64,000 nt of DNA, taken from an uncultured Collinsella sp. (GTDB lineage Bacteria; Actinomycetota; Coriobacteriia; Coriobacteriales; Coriobacteriaceae). Below are positions 51,901 to 60,568 of this stretch, piece by piece. The notes below the pieces were generated by a model. It did no database searches. It was not told the origin of the DNA and saw nothing but the letters and a program-made list of their open reading frames with translations. Every line of letters begins with the position of its first letter. Position 1 is the first letter of the stretch. Where the stretch lies: positions 1-64,000 of the forward strand of contig CAAGCF010000029.1 of assembly GCA_900768265.1 (NCBI GenBank), read 5' to 3'. The position numbers and the translations under genes were made by a program.

Positions 51901-53529
51901 CTAACCTCGAGCATCTTCCAGCATCTGCCTGGCGTGCGCCAGGCTTGCCTCCGATTGATCGCCGCTCAGCATTCGAGCGATCTCTGCGGTACGGGCGTCC
52001 CCAGTCACCTCGTCCAGATGCGTCTGAGGAACGTCGCCTGGCTCCTTGCTGACCACGTAATGCTTGTCGGCCATGACCGCAACCTGCGCCAGGTGGGTTA
52101 CGACGATGACCTGATGCGTGGCGGCAAGATCGGCCAGCACGCCAGCAAGAGCACGAGCCGTGGAACCACCGACACCGGCATCGACCTCGTCAAATACCAG
52201 CGTGTCGACGCCGTCCGCATTACCGAGGACAACCTTGCTCGCCAACATAACGCGGCTCAGTTCGCCGCCCGACGCAATGCGGCGCAAGGGACGCGGCGTC
52301 AATCCGGCGCCGCTGCGATACAGAAGCTCGTAGCTCGAAGGGCCCGCGGGTGTCCACTCAGCGCGAGGGAGATCGCGGGACTCCCAGACCAGCTCAGCGC
52401 CGCCCATCTCGAGGCGTGCCATCTGACGACCCACCTCGTGGCAAAAACGCGGGGCTGCCGTATTGCGCGCGCGCTTAAGCGCCTTGGCGGCGGCGAACAG
52501 TTCGTGCTCCGCCGCGCCGAGTGCCTCGCGTGCCTTCCTAATCTGCTCGTCACCATCGTCCACCAGCGATAACAACTCCCGCGAGCGGTCACGCATGGCA
52601 AATACATCGTCCATGGTGGGACCCCACTGACGCAGAAGTCCCTTAAGGTCGGAATACCGCTCGCGCATGCGAGCGAGCTCGCGAGGATCGAACGCAACGC
52701 CATCGCGATAAGCACGCAGCTCGTTGGCGCAATCCTCGAGTGAGATGCAGGCATCCGAAAGTGCGTCGGCGATGACACCCAGTTTGCGATCGACGGTAGC
52801 CATGCGCGACAGTTCTGCCACGGCGCCGTTCACGGCATCGAGCGCTCCCCCTTCGGCAGCAAGCGATGCATGGGCATCGTTAGCTGTGGCAACCAGTACC
52901 TCGGCATGTTCGGAGCGCGGCAGCAGCTCCTCGAGCTCCTCATACTCACCCGGCTTGGGGTCGACCTCGGCGATACGCTCCAGGGCGAAGCGCGCCTCCT
53001 CGACGCGACTCCCCTGCGCACGCGACGCCTCCTCTACGCGACGGACCTCCTTGGCAGCCGCACGCGACGCCTTAAGGCAGGCACGGTACTTTTCCAGCGC
53101 CTCGAGCGCAGAGCGACCAGCCCAGGCATCGACCATAGCAACATGATGCGCCGGATCGAGCAAGCGCTGATGCTCGTGCTGGCCGCAAAGATCCATCATC
53201 ACGCCGACGCGCTCGGAAAGCTCGCGCACGCTGGCGATGCGGCCGTCAATCTTGACGCGGCTGCGGCCCTCGGCAGAAAGGCTGCGCTGCACGGTGAAGC
53301 CCTCCGCGTCGTGCGGGCCATCGAACAGGCGAGCCTCGACGCTCGCAAGCGCCTCGCCCTCGCGCACGGTCGACGAATCGGCACGCTCGCCCAAAATGAG
53401 CTTAAGCGCCGAGAGCAGCGCGGTCTTGCCGGCGCCAGTCTCGCCAGTCAAAACCGTTAGGCCTGTGCTGGGCACCAGCGTCGCCTCGCGAATGAGTGCA
53501 ATGTTTGAAACCTGCAGCTCATCGATCAT
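51901..53529 (-). CDS. recN: DNA repair protein RecN
   Basis: SMC-like ATPase that tethers broken DNA during recombination repair. The 542-aa protein has Walker A TGETGAGKTALLSALKL (about 28), the DLCGQHEHQRLL segment typical of RecN, central coiled coils (about 150-370), the signature IASGGELSRVMLASK and Walker B TLVFDEVDAGVGG. Its start overlaps the nadK stop by 11 nt, so it belongs to the tlyA-nadK-recN unit. No LexA box is seen directly upstream. Confidence 0.94.
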   Translation of the reverse strand: MIDELQVSNIALIREATLVPSTGLTVLTGETGAGKTALLSALKLILGERADSSTVREGEALASVEARLFDGPHDAEGFTVQRSLSAEGRSRVKIDGRIASVRELSERVGVMMDLCGQHEHQRLLDPAHHVAMVDAWAGRSALEALEKYRACLKASRAAAKEVRRVEEASRAQGSRVEEARFALERIAEVDPKPGEYEELEELLPRSEHAEVLVATANDAHASLAAEGGALDAVNGAVAELSRMATVDRKLGVIADALSDACISLEDCANELRAYRDGVAFDPRELARMRERYSDLKGLLRQWGPTMDDVFAMRDRSRELLSLVDDGDEQIRKAREALGAAEHELFAAAKALKRARNTAAPRFCHEVGRQMARLEMGGAELVWESRDLPRAEWTPAGPSSYELLYRSGAGLTPRPLRRIASGGELSRVMLASKVVLGNADGVDTLVFDEVDAGVGGSTARALAGVLADLAATHQVIVVTHLAQVAVMADKHYVVSKEPGDVPQTHLDEVTGDARTAEIARMLSGDQSEASLAHARQMLEDARG

Positions 53530-54379
53530 GACGAACTCCGTAGAATACGCGACTCACCGAGTTATAGAAGCTTTCGGGGCCATAGTCGAGCAACAGCACA
53601 TCGCCGGGACCGCGACGCACGGCCACGCTCTCGACCGTGCCGTCGCAGGTAATAAACTGCCCGTCGATGGCAATAGCCGGCACACTCGGGCGGTCATCGG
53701 ACATAAAGATCTCGACGACATCGCTCGGCGAGGTCAAAAAAGCACGGGCCTGAATAGTATGGGGCGCGATAGGCACGCAAACCATACCCGTGTAATCGGG
53801 GCTTACGATGGGACCACCGGCTGAAAGCGCATAGCCCGTAGAGCCGGTCGCCGTCGACACGACGACACCGTCACCGCGCAAGCGATCGATATGGTGGCCC
53901 GACACGGTGATGTCGAACTCGACCATATCGGACAAGGGCCCACGTGTGAGCGCCATGTCGTTGAGGGCGAACGAACGCACGACGTCCTTCGTGCCGTCCT
54001 CACGCACGGAAACGATGTCTGCGGCGATGGTAGCGCGGCGGCTCACGTGGAGCTCACCGGACAGGGCATCGCTCACAACCTGCAAAATGTCGCGTTCCTC
54101 GGGACTGGCCGCCGTCAAAAAGCCCAGGTGACCATAGGAAAGACCCAAAATGGGAATCTCACGGTAGTTGAGAATGCGGGCGGCGCGCAGCAGCGTGCCG
54201 TCGCCGCCGAGCGTAATGACCAGGTCGGCATCGTCGACATCGGGCGTGCTCTGAATCTTCGAGCGCTGATCGGCCGCCCATGCGACCTCGTAGCCCTGGC
54301 GCGTCAGCCAGAGCTCGAGCATCAGACCGCTCTCGACCGCCTCTTGCTTGTAGTAATTGGGAACCAGAAAGACCTTCAT
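53519..54379 (-). CDS. nadK: NAD kinase
   Basis: Makes NADP from NAD and ATP or polyphosphate. The 286-aa protein has the LGGDGTLLRAARI motif (about 58) and STATGSTGYALSAGGP (about 165), plus ILGLSYGHLGFL. The start ATG overlaps the tlyA stop (ATGA) and its 3' end overlaps recN, the gene order tlyA-nadK-recN being common in Gram-positive bacteria. Confidence 0.94.
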   Translation of the reverse strand: MKVFLVPNYYKQEAVESGLMLELWLTRQGYEVAWAADQRSKIQSTPDVDDADLVITLGGDGTLLRAARILNYREIPILGLSYGHLGFLTAASPEERDILQVVSDALSGELHVSRRATIAADIVSVREDGTKDVVRSFALNDMALTRGPLSDMVEFDITVSGHHIDRLRGDGVVVSTATGSTGYALSAGGPIVSPDYTGMVCVPIAPHTIQARAFLTSPSDVVEIFMSDDRPSVPAIAIDGQFITCDGTVESVAVRRGPGDVLLLDYGPESFYNSVSRVFYGVRHDR

Positions 54380-55188
54380 AGCGTTGCAGCTTTCTCGCTC
54401 AAAGCCGATACCTGGGATTGCAACTCGTCATCGGAGCGCTCACTGGGGGCAAACCTCGTGCCGTACAGGAAAAACTCAACGTTGCCCTTGGCGCCATGGA
54501 TGGGCGACACGCACACATCGACCGGGAACAATCCCTTCGCGGCAAACAGCTCGATGACCGCAACGAGCGTGTCGACACGCACGGCGGGGTCGGTCACGAT
54601 ACCGCCCTCGCCCACCAGCGCCGCCGGAGCCTCAAACTGCGGCTTTACCAGCGTACAAAACGAACCCGAAGGCGTCAGGCACGCCAGCACCGCATCGATG
54701 ATATTCGCGATACTCGTAAACGACACATCGCAAACGGCCAGGTCGATAGCGCCGCCGTAGCCGAGCTCGGGCAACTGCGTCACGTTGGTGCGCTCATGGA
54801 GCGTCACGCGATCGTCTTGGCGCAGCGACCAATCAAACTGGGCACGGCCCACGTCGACCGAAACGACCGTGGCGGCACCGCGCTTGAGCAGGCAATCGGT
54901 AAAGCCGCCGGTAGAGCAGCCTACGTCCAGGCAGGCAAGGCCCGTCGGATCGATTCCAAACGCATCGAGCGCACCCTCGAGTTTAAGGCCGCCGCGCCCA
55001 ACGTACGGAATGCGCCCCTTAACGTGCAGCGGCAGGCCCGGCGCCACCTTGAGCCCCGGAGAGGCCAAACGCTCCCCGCCGCTCGAAACCAAGCCCGCCA
55101 TAAGAGTGCGAAGGGCATCCGCGCGATCGGCGCAGATGCCCTGTGAAATCAGTTCGTCATCGAGACGCACGCGTTTCATGAATGCCAT
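54376..55188 (-). CDS. tlyA: TlyA-family rRNA 2'-O-methyltransferase
   Basis: Methylates ribose of 16S/23S rRNA (in mycobacteria this sets capreomycin sensitivity). The 270-aa protein has an N-terminal S4 RNA-binding domain (about 5-65) and an FtsJ-like methyltransferase with GRGGLKLEGALDAFG, LDVGCSTGGFTDCLL (SAM site), CDVSFTSI and VKPQFEA. ATG 55188 overlaps the xseB stop by one base; ATG 55179 is an alternative. Despite a past haemolysin label, the motifs fit a methyltransferase. Confidence 0.92.
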   Translation of the reverse strand: MAFMKRVRLDDELISQGICADRADALRTLMAGLVSSGGERLASPGLKVAPGLPLHVKGRIPYVGRGGLKLEGALDAFGIDPTGLACLDVGCSTGGFTDCLLKRGAATVVSVDVGRAQFDWSLRQDDRVTLHERTNVTQLPELGYGGAIDLAVCDVSFTSIANIIDAVLACLTPSGSFCTLVKPQFEAPAALVGEGGIVTDPAVRVDTLVAVIELFAAKGLFPVDVCVSPIHGAKGNVEFFLYGTRFAPSERSDDELQSQVSALSEKAATL

Positions 55189-55454
55189 CAACCATTCGTA
55201 TCCGGGGATGCAGCCTGTCTATCTTGGGACTCGTTTGCCGCATCCTCATCGTATTCCTGCTCGAGCTTGTCGGCCTCACGCGGCGTCAGCTCAAACTTGT
55301 CGACCATATCGACCGCTCGGGAGCCCAGCTCAATCGCCTCGTCAAACAAATCGAGCGAACGCTCCAAGGACGTATCCTTGGAGCGAACGGTGGCGATGAT
55401 CTGGTCCAGGCGATCCGAGATCTCATCGAAGTTGCGGACGGAACCCTCTGGCAT
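55188..55454 (-). CDS. xseB: Exodeoxyribonuclease VII small subunit
   Basis: An 88-aa helical protein. FDEISDRLDQIIATVRSKDTSLERSLDLFDEAIEL is the family's coiled-coil signature. It binds the large subunit XseA, which is not beside it: nusB lies directly upstream (2-nt gap). The C-terminal 20 residues are acidic and variable. The stop overlaps the tlyA start. Confidence 0.88.
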   Translation of the reverse strand: MPEGSVRNFDEISDRLDQIIATVRSKDTSLERSLDLFDEAIELGSRAVDMVDKFELTPREADKLEQEYDEDAANESQDRQAASPDTNG

Positions 55455-55456
55455 GG

Positions 55457-56044
55457 CTACTCCTCGACGGAGTCGGCCTCGACGGCCTCAGCAGCGTCAG
55501 CATCCTCGGAAAGTACACCGGCGGCAGCCTGAGCGGCAGCGACCTTGGCGGCCGCCTCGGCAGCCTGTGCCTCCTCGCGAGCGCGATCCTCGGCCAGCAG
55601 CTCTTGGTACAGGTCTTCGCCCGGCAGTTCCTCGCTGCGAGCGATCTTGCCCAGCACGCCGTTGACAAACGATGCGGACTGGTCGGTACCATAAGCCTTA
55701 GCAATCTCGACCGCCTCGTTGATGACGATGGCGTCCGAGACCTCCTCGTCGGTGAGGAAGCGCATCTCGTAGACGGCGATACGCAGCAGGTTGCGGTCGG
55801 CGCCGGGCATGCGCATAAGATCCCAGTTCTTGGCGACGGCGCGCAGAGCACAGTCGATGCGATCGATATGCTCGTAGGCACCGCGGCAAAGCTCCAGCGC
55901 ATAGGGGTCGAGGGGACCCTTCGAGATCAGGAAATCGCCCTCGAGGACGCGCTCGAGCGGGCTGTCCGTGGCCTCGGCCTGGAACAGCAGCTGCAGCGCC
56001 TGACTGCGGGCAAGCGTGCGCCCGCGATAAACCTTAAGGCTCAA
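55457..56044 (-). CDS. nusB: Transcription antitermination factor NusB
   Basis: RNA-binding helper of rRNA transcription. The 195-aa protein has the all-helical NusB fold: RTLARSQALQLLFQAEAT at the start, ILRIAVYEM-like LLRIAVYEMRFL (about 91) and VINEAVEIAKAYGTDQSASFVNGVLGKI. Residues about 150-195 form an Ala/Glu-rich tail absent from most NusB proteins. It lies 3 nt after the Asp23 gene, within the efp-asp23-nusB-xseB-tlyA run. Confidence 0.93.
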   Translation of the reverse strand: MSLKVYRGRTLARSQALQLLFQAEATDSPLERVLEGDFLISKGPLDPYALELCRGAYEHIDRIDCALRAVAKNWDLMRMPGADRNLLRIAVYEMRFLTDEEVSDAIVINEAVEIAKAYGTDQSASFVNGVLGKIARSEELPGEDLYQELLAEDRAREEAQAAEAAAKVAAAQAAAGVLSEDADAAEAVEADSVEE

Positions 56045-56047
56045 AGG

Positions 56048-56410
56048 TTACTCCTTGGGGAAAACGAGGCCGTCGATGCAAACGTCAACGCGCTCGACCT
56101 CGACGCCCACCTGGGCATCGATGGCGGCGACCACGGCGGCGCGAACGGCCTCGGCGAGTTTCTTGAACGGATAGCCAAAGAACACCACGACACGCACGGT
56201 GAGTGCGAGCTTGTCGCCGATGACCTCGGCCTCGACCGCCGGCTCGGAAGCCGGGGCCTTGGACGAGAGCATCATGGAGACAAGGTTGGTGGCAAGGTCC
56301 TTGACGCCAACGGAGGCGATGCCCTCGACATCCGACACGGCGCGCGAGACGATGGCGGTCAGAACATCAGGCGAAATGCCGATGCCGTCAATCTTGATTT
56401 CCTGGGGCAT
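56048..56410 (-). CDS. Asp23/Gls24-family envelope stress protein
   Basis: A 120-aa Asp23 domain protein. ISPDVLTAIVSRAVSDVEGIASVG and VRVVVFFGYPFKKLAEAV are typical. Such proteins sit at the membrane or regulate envelope stress in Gram-positive bacteria and often lie between efp and nusB, as here. The biochemical role is unknown. Confidence 0.9.
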   Translation of the reverse strand: MPQEIKIDGIGISPDVLTAIVSRAVSDVEGIASVGVKDLATNLVSMMLSSKAPASEPAVEAEVIGDKLALTVRVVVFFGYPFKKLAEAVRAAVVAAIDAQVGVEVERVDVCIDGLVFPKE

Positions 56411-56434
56411 GAGTCCTCCTAGAAGAGTTGGTTG

Positions 56435-56998
56435 CTAGACGCGGGAGACGAACTTGCCGTCGCGGGTGTCAACCTTGATGACCTCGCCCTCGTTGAGGTA
56501 CATGGGGACCTGGATGACAGCGCCGGTGTCGATCGTGGCCGGCTTGGTGGAACCCTGGACGGTGTCGCCCTTAAAGCCCGGGTCGGTCTGGACGATGGTG
56601 GTCTCGATGAACATCGGCGGGGTCACGCCCATGAGCTCATCGTCGGCGAAGAGCAGCTGGCAGATGTCGTTCTCGCGCAGCCACTTGGAGTTCTCGCCCA
56701 CCATGTCCTCGGGAACGGGAACCTGCTCATAGGATTCGTTGTCCATGAAGATGTAGTCGGTGCCATCGTTGTAGAGGTACTGGAACTCACGGGTGGTGAG
56801 CATGACGCTCTCGAACTTGGTGCCGGCGTTGCAGGTGTTCTCGACGACACGACCGCTCTTGATGTCGCGGGTCTTGTAGCGCACAAACGCGCCGCCCTTG
56901 CCCGGCTTGACATGCTGGAACTCGACGATGGTGTAGACCTTGTCCTTGATGCGGAGACCGAGGCCGTTCTTGAAGTCGGCGGTAGAAATGGTAGGCAT
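56435..56998 (-). CDS. efp: Elongation factor P
   Basis: Relieves ribosome stalling at polyproline. The 187-aa protein has three beta-barrel domains. The tip loop of domain I reads KPGKGGAF (about 30-37), containing the Lys that is modified in many species; no modification gene is visible nearby. GAAAGGT lies before ATG 56998. It begins the long minus-strand run towards recN. Confidence 0.95.
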   Translation of the reverse strand: MPTISTADFKNGLGLRIKDKVYTIVEFQHVKPGKGGAFVRYKTRDIKSGRVVENTCNAGTKFESVMLTTREFQYLYNDGTDYIFMDNESYEQVPVPEDMVGENSKWLRENDICQLLFADDELMGVTPPMFIETTIVQTDPGFKGDTVQGSTKPATIDTGAVIQVPMYLNEGEVIKVDTRDGKFVSRV

Positions 56999-57091
56999 AG
57001 CGACCTTTCTTGTTATGGGCAGAACGCACAAGCGTCCAAATTACATACGACCGAAATTATACACTTGCAGACGGCGCCTGCAGCGAGCGCA

Positions 57092-57135
57092 TAAAAAGAG
57101 AACGCGGGGCATCCGAATCGATCCGGACGCCCCGC
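57092..57135 (-). terminator. Terminator after the aminopeptidase P gene
   Basis: GCGGGGCATCCG (57104-57115) pairs with CGGACGCCCCGC (57124-57135), one G-U in RNA, followed on the minus strand by TTCTCTTTTT. Confidence 0.85.
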
Positions 57136-57157
57136 CCCAAAAATCTATCGAAATGGG

Positions 57158-58288
57158 CTAACAATCGATGACGTGAAGGTCATGCGGCGTCTTGGTGAAG
57201 GGCTCGTAGCCGTTCTCGGTGACCACGCCGTAGTCCTCCAGGCGCACGCCGCCCACGCCGGGCAGGTACACGCCGGGCTCCATGGTGATGACCGAGCCGA
57301 CCTCGATGATGTTCTTGCTGCGGTTAAAGTTGGGCAGCTCGTGGATGTCAATGCCCACGCCGTGGCCCAGACCATGGTTGTAGTAATCGCCATAGCCGGC
57401 ATCGCCAATGATCTTCTTGGAAAGCTTGAAAATGTCGTTGCCCTCGACGCCCGGATGGATGGCAGCGACGCACTCCTCGTGCGTACGGCGCACGAGCGCG
57501 TACAGGTCGAGCTGCTCCTGGGTAGGCTCGCCCATCACGACGGTACGCGTCATATCGGAGCGATAGTCGCAATAGCCCGCGCCATAATCCATGAGAACGA
57601 AGTCGCCCTTCTCGATCACGCGGTCGCTCGGGACGGCATGCGGGTTGGCGGTATTGGGGCCGCTCGCCACGATAGAGCCGAAGGCCAGGCTGTCGGCGCC
57701 GTTGGCGAACATAAAGTTCTCGAGCTCGTTGCGAACCTGCTTCTCGGTCATGCCGGGTTTAATAAATCCGAGCATGTGCTGGAAGGCGGCGTCGGTAATC
57801 GACTGCGCATGGCGCATGAGCTCGATCTCCTCGGCGTCCTTGATGGCGCGCATCTTGCGAATGTCATCATGCATCAGCGGCAGCATGCAGGCGACGGAAC
57901 GATCCTCCAGGCCACGCTGAATACCCTGGTAGAAGTTGATCTGCATGTCGTCCTCGACAGCGCAGACGCGGCACTTGTTGGCCGCGATCTTGCCGGCGAC
58001 CCAACCGGGGATGGTGCCTTCGTCCATGTCGTAGACCCAGGGGCTGCCGGCAGGCGTGTTCTCCTCAAAGCTGTTGAGGTAGCGCGAGTCGGTATGGAAC
58101 AGGCACTGGTCAGCCGTAATAAACGCCGCGTGCGGGAACTCGAAGGTGTAATCGAAGACGCCCTTCACGCCCGTAAGCCAACGAAGATTGGCCTCGTCGC
58201 GCACGACGATAGCGTCGTAGCCGCGCTCAGTCATCAGGGCACGGACACGCTCGATACGACCGGCAGGACCGGCAGCAAACTCAGACAT
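57158..58288 (-). CDS. pepP: Xaa-Pro aminopeptidase (M24 family)
   Basis: Removes N-terminal residues before proline; cytoplasmic metallo-aminopeptidase. The 376-aa protein has an N-terminal creatinase-like domain (about 1-135) and the pita-bread domain with all five metal ligands: Asp in LMDYGAGYC, Asp in RSDMTRTV, His in [12 protein letters not shown], Glu in ITMEPGVY and Glu in [11 protein letters not shown] 58288 follows AAAGGA by 7 nt. It precedes efp, as in many Gram-positive bacteria, but a terminator separates them. Confidence 0.92.
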   Translation of the reverse strand: MSEFAAGPAGRIERVRALMTERGYDAIVVRDEANLRWLTGVKGVFDYTFEFPHAAFITADQCLFHTDSRYLNSFEENTPAGSPWVYDMDEGTIPGWVAGKIAANKCRVCAVEDDMQINFYQGIQRGLEDRSVACMLPLMHDDIRKMRAIKDAEEIELMRHAQSITDAAFQHMLGFIKPGMTEKQVRNELENFMFANGADSLAFGSIVASGPNTANPHAVPSDRVIEKGDFVLMDYGAGYCDYRSDMTRTVVMGEPTQEQLDLYALVRRTHEECVAAIHPGVEGNDIFKLSKKIIGDAGYGDYYNHGLGHGVGIDIHELPNFNRSKNIIEVGSVITMEPGVYLPGVGGVRLEDYGVVTENGYEPFTKTPHDLHVIDC

Positions 58289-58420
58289 GCAGATTCCTTT
58301 CTTATTGTCCTCATAAAAGCGGGACGGGCCTCGATCGAAAGATGGAATCGCATGCGATCCGCAACCGATTGAAAACCCGCCCCTCAACATGATACGAAAG
58401 ACGATGGATGTCAATAAATC

Positions 58421-59530
58421 TTAGAGAAGTTCTTTGCGAGAAGCCAAGTAGGCGTGAGCATGGCGCTCAAGAACCTCGTCCTCAACGCTCGTTAGACGAA
58501 TGGCGCCAAGTGCCGCGGGCAGCGGCAACATGCTGCGGTTCGAGCGGACAAACTGCTGCCTGCGGAACTCCTCGATATATGCAGCAGGCTCCAGATCGAA
58601 GGCAAGCTCCTCGATACCAAAGTCCTCCAGGCAGTCATCGACCTCAAAGACGCAATCGATATCGAAGTCGCAGGCATCGTGTGCTAGGCGCGCCTCAAAG
58701 CGCATGCCCTCGGACAACAGCTGGTAGGCAGGCACCTGCGAAGCGGCATCGCCCAAGCAGGCGCGCAGGGTACGCTCCCCCGTCTTGCCAAAATCGAGCG
58801 CATGGCGGGCGCTCGGGTTCGTGGCCATCAGTACGTCCTTGCGGGCAGTCTGAGACCACTGAACGGCATTGACGAGCGCGACCTCCTCGCCCGCGAGAAT
58901 CTCGGGGACGGTCTCAGTAAACTGATTCCAGCGGGACTTGCTGCTCGAAAGCATGGTGCCAACAAGTACCGCATAGCCGAGCTTGAGGTCCTCGGGGGCC
59001 GCCTCGCGAACAAGGTCGAGGTCACACACGACCAAGCCCGGTTCGGGACGAAACGCGATAGCGGGAAGCGCATGCGCGGACGAGGCGACAAGCGGCTTCA
59101 TGGTCGTCGCGACCGTGAGCATGGCGTCGAACGTCGTCGGCAGCAAGGCGCACTCGGTGCGACCGCACCACTGATTGGCACACCAGCAAACGACCGAGCA
59201 GGTCGCCGTGTCGCCGACAGCGACAACGAGATCGTCGGAGGTAATGCCGTTAGCCGACAGGGCGCCAAAGACGGTATCGGCATCGGCCAGCGTAGCACCA
59301 GCAGGTGAAACCTCGAGGACGAGCAGCGACACGGCAAAACCGGCGTCGATCAGCGCATGCTCGACGACCTCGCCAAATCGCTCGGATGTGGCGTCGTTCC
59401 AAACCACCATCGCGCGCTTGGGCTTGCCCACAGCCGAGGCAAACATGCGCGGCAGCTCCTCGAACGCGCCCAATCCGACGCGGACATCGACACTGCGGTT
59501 TTGGAAATTGATAAGTTGACGGCGAATCAT
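58421..59530 (-). CDS. AroB-like protein lacking the active-site residues of 3-dehydroquinate synthase
   Basis: A 369-aa protein of the dehydroquinate synthase fold by length, context and scattered similarity: MVVWNDATSERFGEVVEHALIDAGF, then PTTFDAML, RACLGDAA and a helical C-domain. The key motifs are altered. The NAD loop is VVAVGDTATCSVV instead of GGGxxGDxxGF. The DSSVGGKT motif reads FDAMLTVATTM. The zinc Glu of the AEVIKYG motif is Val (GYAVLVGTML). The HTxGH motif reads FGKTGERT, so both zinc His are gone. Catalysis as a normal AroB is therefore unlikely. The start overlaps the aroK stop (ATGA), implying retained coexpression. It may be a regulatory or scaffold relative of AroB, or serve another reaction. 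Confidence 0.7.
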   Translation of the reverse strand: MIRRQLINFQNRSVDVRVGLGAFEELPRMFASAVGKPKRAMVVWNDATSERFGEVVEHALIDAGFAVSLLVLEVSPAGATLADADTVFGALSANGITSDDLVVAVGDTATCSVVCWCANQWCGRTECALLPTTFDAMLTVATTMKPLVASSAHALPAIAFRPEPGLVVCDLDLVREAAPEDLKLGYAVLVGTMLSSSKSRWNQFTETVPEILAGEEVALVNAVQWSQTARKDVLMATNPSARHALDFGKTGERTLRACLGDAASQVPAYQLLSEGMRFEARLAHDACDFDIDCVFEVDDCLEDFGIEELAFDLEPAAYIEEFRRQQFVRSNRSMLPLPAALGAIRLTSVEDEVLERHAHAYLASRKELL

Positions 59531-60060
59531 AGCAGTCCACGCTCCAAAAGTATCTCGGCACAAAGGTAGGAAACGTCCTCGAAGGACTTGTTGCGAATAT
59601 CAAGGGTAATATCGGCGGCCTGGCGATACAGCGGACGGCGATGCTCAAACAGGCGCGCAGCGTGCTCGGGCGAGCGGAAATCGGGCCGGGTATCGGAGCG
59701 ACGAATCTGTCGCAACGAGTCCTCAAAGTCGCCTTCGAGGTACACGCATGTACCCATCTCGTGCATCAGCTCAATGTTCACCGGCGTCTCGACGATGCCG
59801 CCCCCGCACGATACCAGCAGACTGCGCTCGCTTTGAAGCGAACGGAGTGCCGAGGTTTCGAGCTCGCGAAAACGATCCTCACCCTCGGTCTCAAATATCT
59901 CGGTCACCGACTTGCCGCATCGACGCACAACCAAACGATCGGTATCGATGAATCGACGCTTGAACATAGTGCCCACGTTGCGCGCAAGCGTCGACTTGCC
60001 CGCGCCCAAAAATCCGATAAAGAAGATATGGTCGCAGCCGTGTTTGATGTGCTGAGACAT
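59527..60060 (-). CDS. aroK: Shikimate kinase
   Basis: Phosphorylates shikimate in the aromatic amino acid pathway. The 177-aa P-loop kinase has FIGFLGAGKSTLARNVG (about 14), FIDTDRLV (Asp for shikimate), FRELE, SCGGGIV and an RRPLY lid segment, all intact. It lies 8 nt after the YqeG-family gene and is translationally coupled to the AroB-like gene. Confidence 0.92.
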   Translation of the reverse strand: MSQHIKHGCDHIFFIGFLGAGKSTLARNVGTMFKRRFIDTDRLVVRRCGKSVTEIFETEGEDRFRELETSALRSLQSERSLLVSCGGGIVETPVNIELMHEMGTCVYLEGDFEDSLRQIRRSDTRPDFRSPEHAARLFEHRRPLYRQAADITLDIRNKSFEDVSYLCAEILLERGLL

Positions 60061-60068
60061 GGCGAAAC

Positions 60069-60566
60069 CTATTCCTCGCAGGGAAGGTCGCGCAGGGCCC
60101 GGCGCTCAAAGATACGGAAGATCTGCGTGTACCACAGGTCCTGGGTTGCCTGCGGCTTGACCAGAATAGTGTCAACGCCGGCAAAGTTACCGCTCCACAC
60201 GTCCGTGTAAAGCTGGTCACCGATCAGCACGGCCTCGTCGGCCGTGGCGCCCAGACGCTTAAGACCCGCCTTCAGGGCAAACGGGGCGGGCTTCATGGCG
60301 TGGCTGATGGCCTCGAGCCCCAGCTCGCGTGCCGATGCCATGACCTGGTCGCGATGCCAGTTATTGGACACCATGCACAGCTTAAAGCCCTTGGCATGGG
60401 CGGCCTCGAGCCAAGTTGAAACCGCAGCGGGAACCTGCTCGGTATCGCGCGGCACCAGGGTGTTATCGCGGTCGAGCAGAATGGCGCGCTTGCCGTCGGC
60501 CCACAGGGTATCGAGGTCGATGCGGTCGACTGAGGCAACATATCGTTTGGGGCTAAAAATCCTCAT
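60069..60566 (-). CDS. YqeG-family HAD phosphatase
   Basis: A 165-aa HAD IIIA-type phosphatase. Motif I ILLDRDNTLVPRD (about 30), SNNW, KPAPFAL and IGDQLYTDVWSGN (motif IV) are conserved. YqeG proteins are often near shikimate or ribosome-assembly genes; the Staphylococcus/Bacillus homologues are linked to phosphatidylglycerophosphate phosphatase-like or unknown roles. ATG 60566 lies 2 nt after the mltG stop. Function remains uncertain. Confidence 0.88.
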   Translation of the reverse strand: MRIFSPKRYVASVDRIDLDTLWADGKRAILLDRDNTLVPRDTEQVPAAVSTWLEAAHAKGFKLCMVSNNWHRDQVMASARELGLEAISHAMKPAPFALKAGLKRLGATADEAVLIGDQLYTDVWSGNFAGVDTILVKPQATQDLWYTQIFRIFERRALRDLPCEE

Positions 60567-60568
60567 GA

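Noticed and set aside
54376..55188. Haemolysin function for TlyA
   Set aside because: S4 and FtsJ-type methyltransferase motifs are intact; rRNA methylation explains the gene better.
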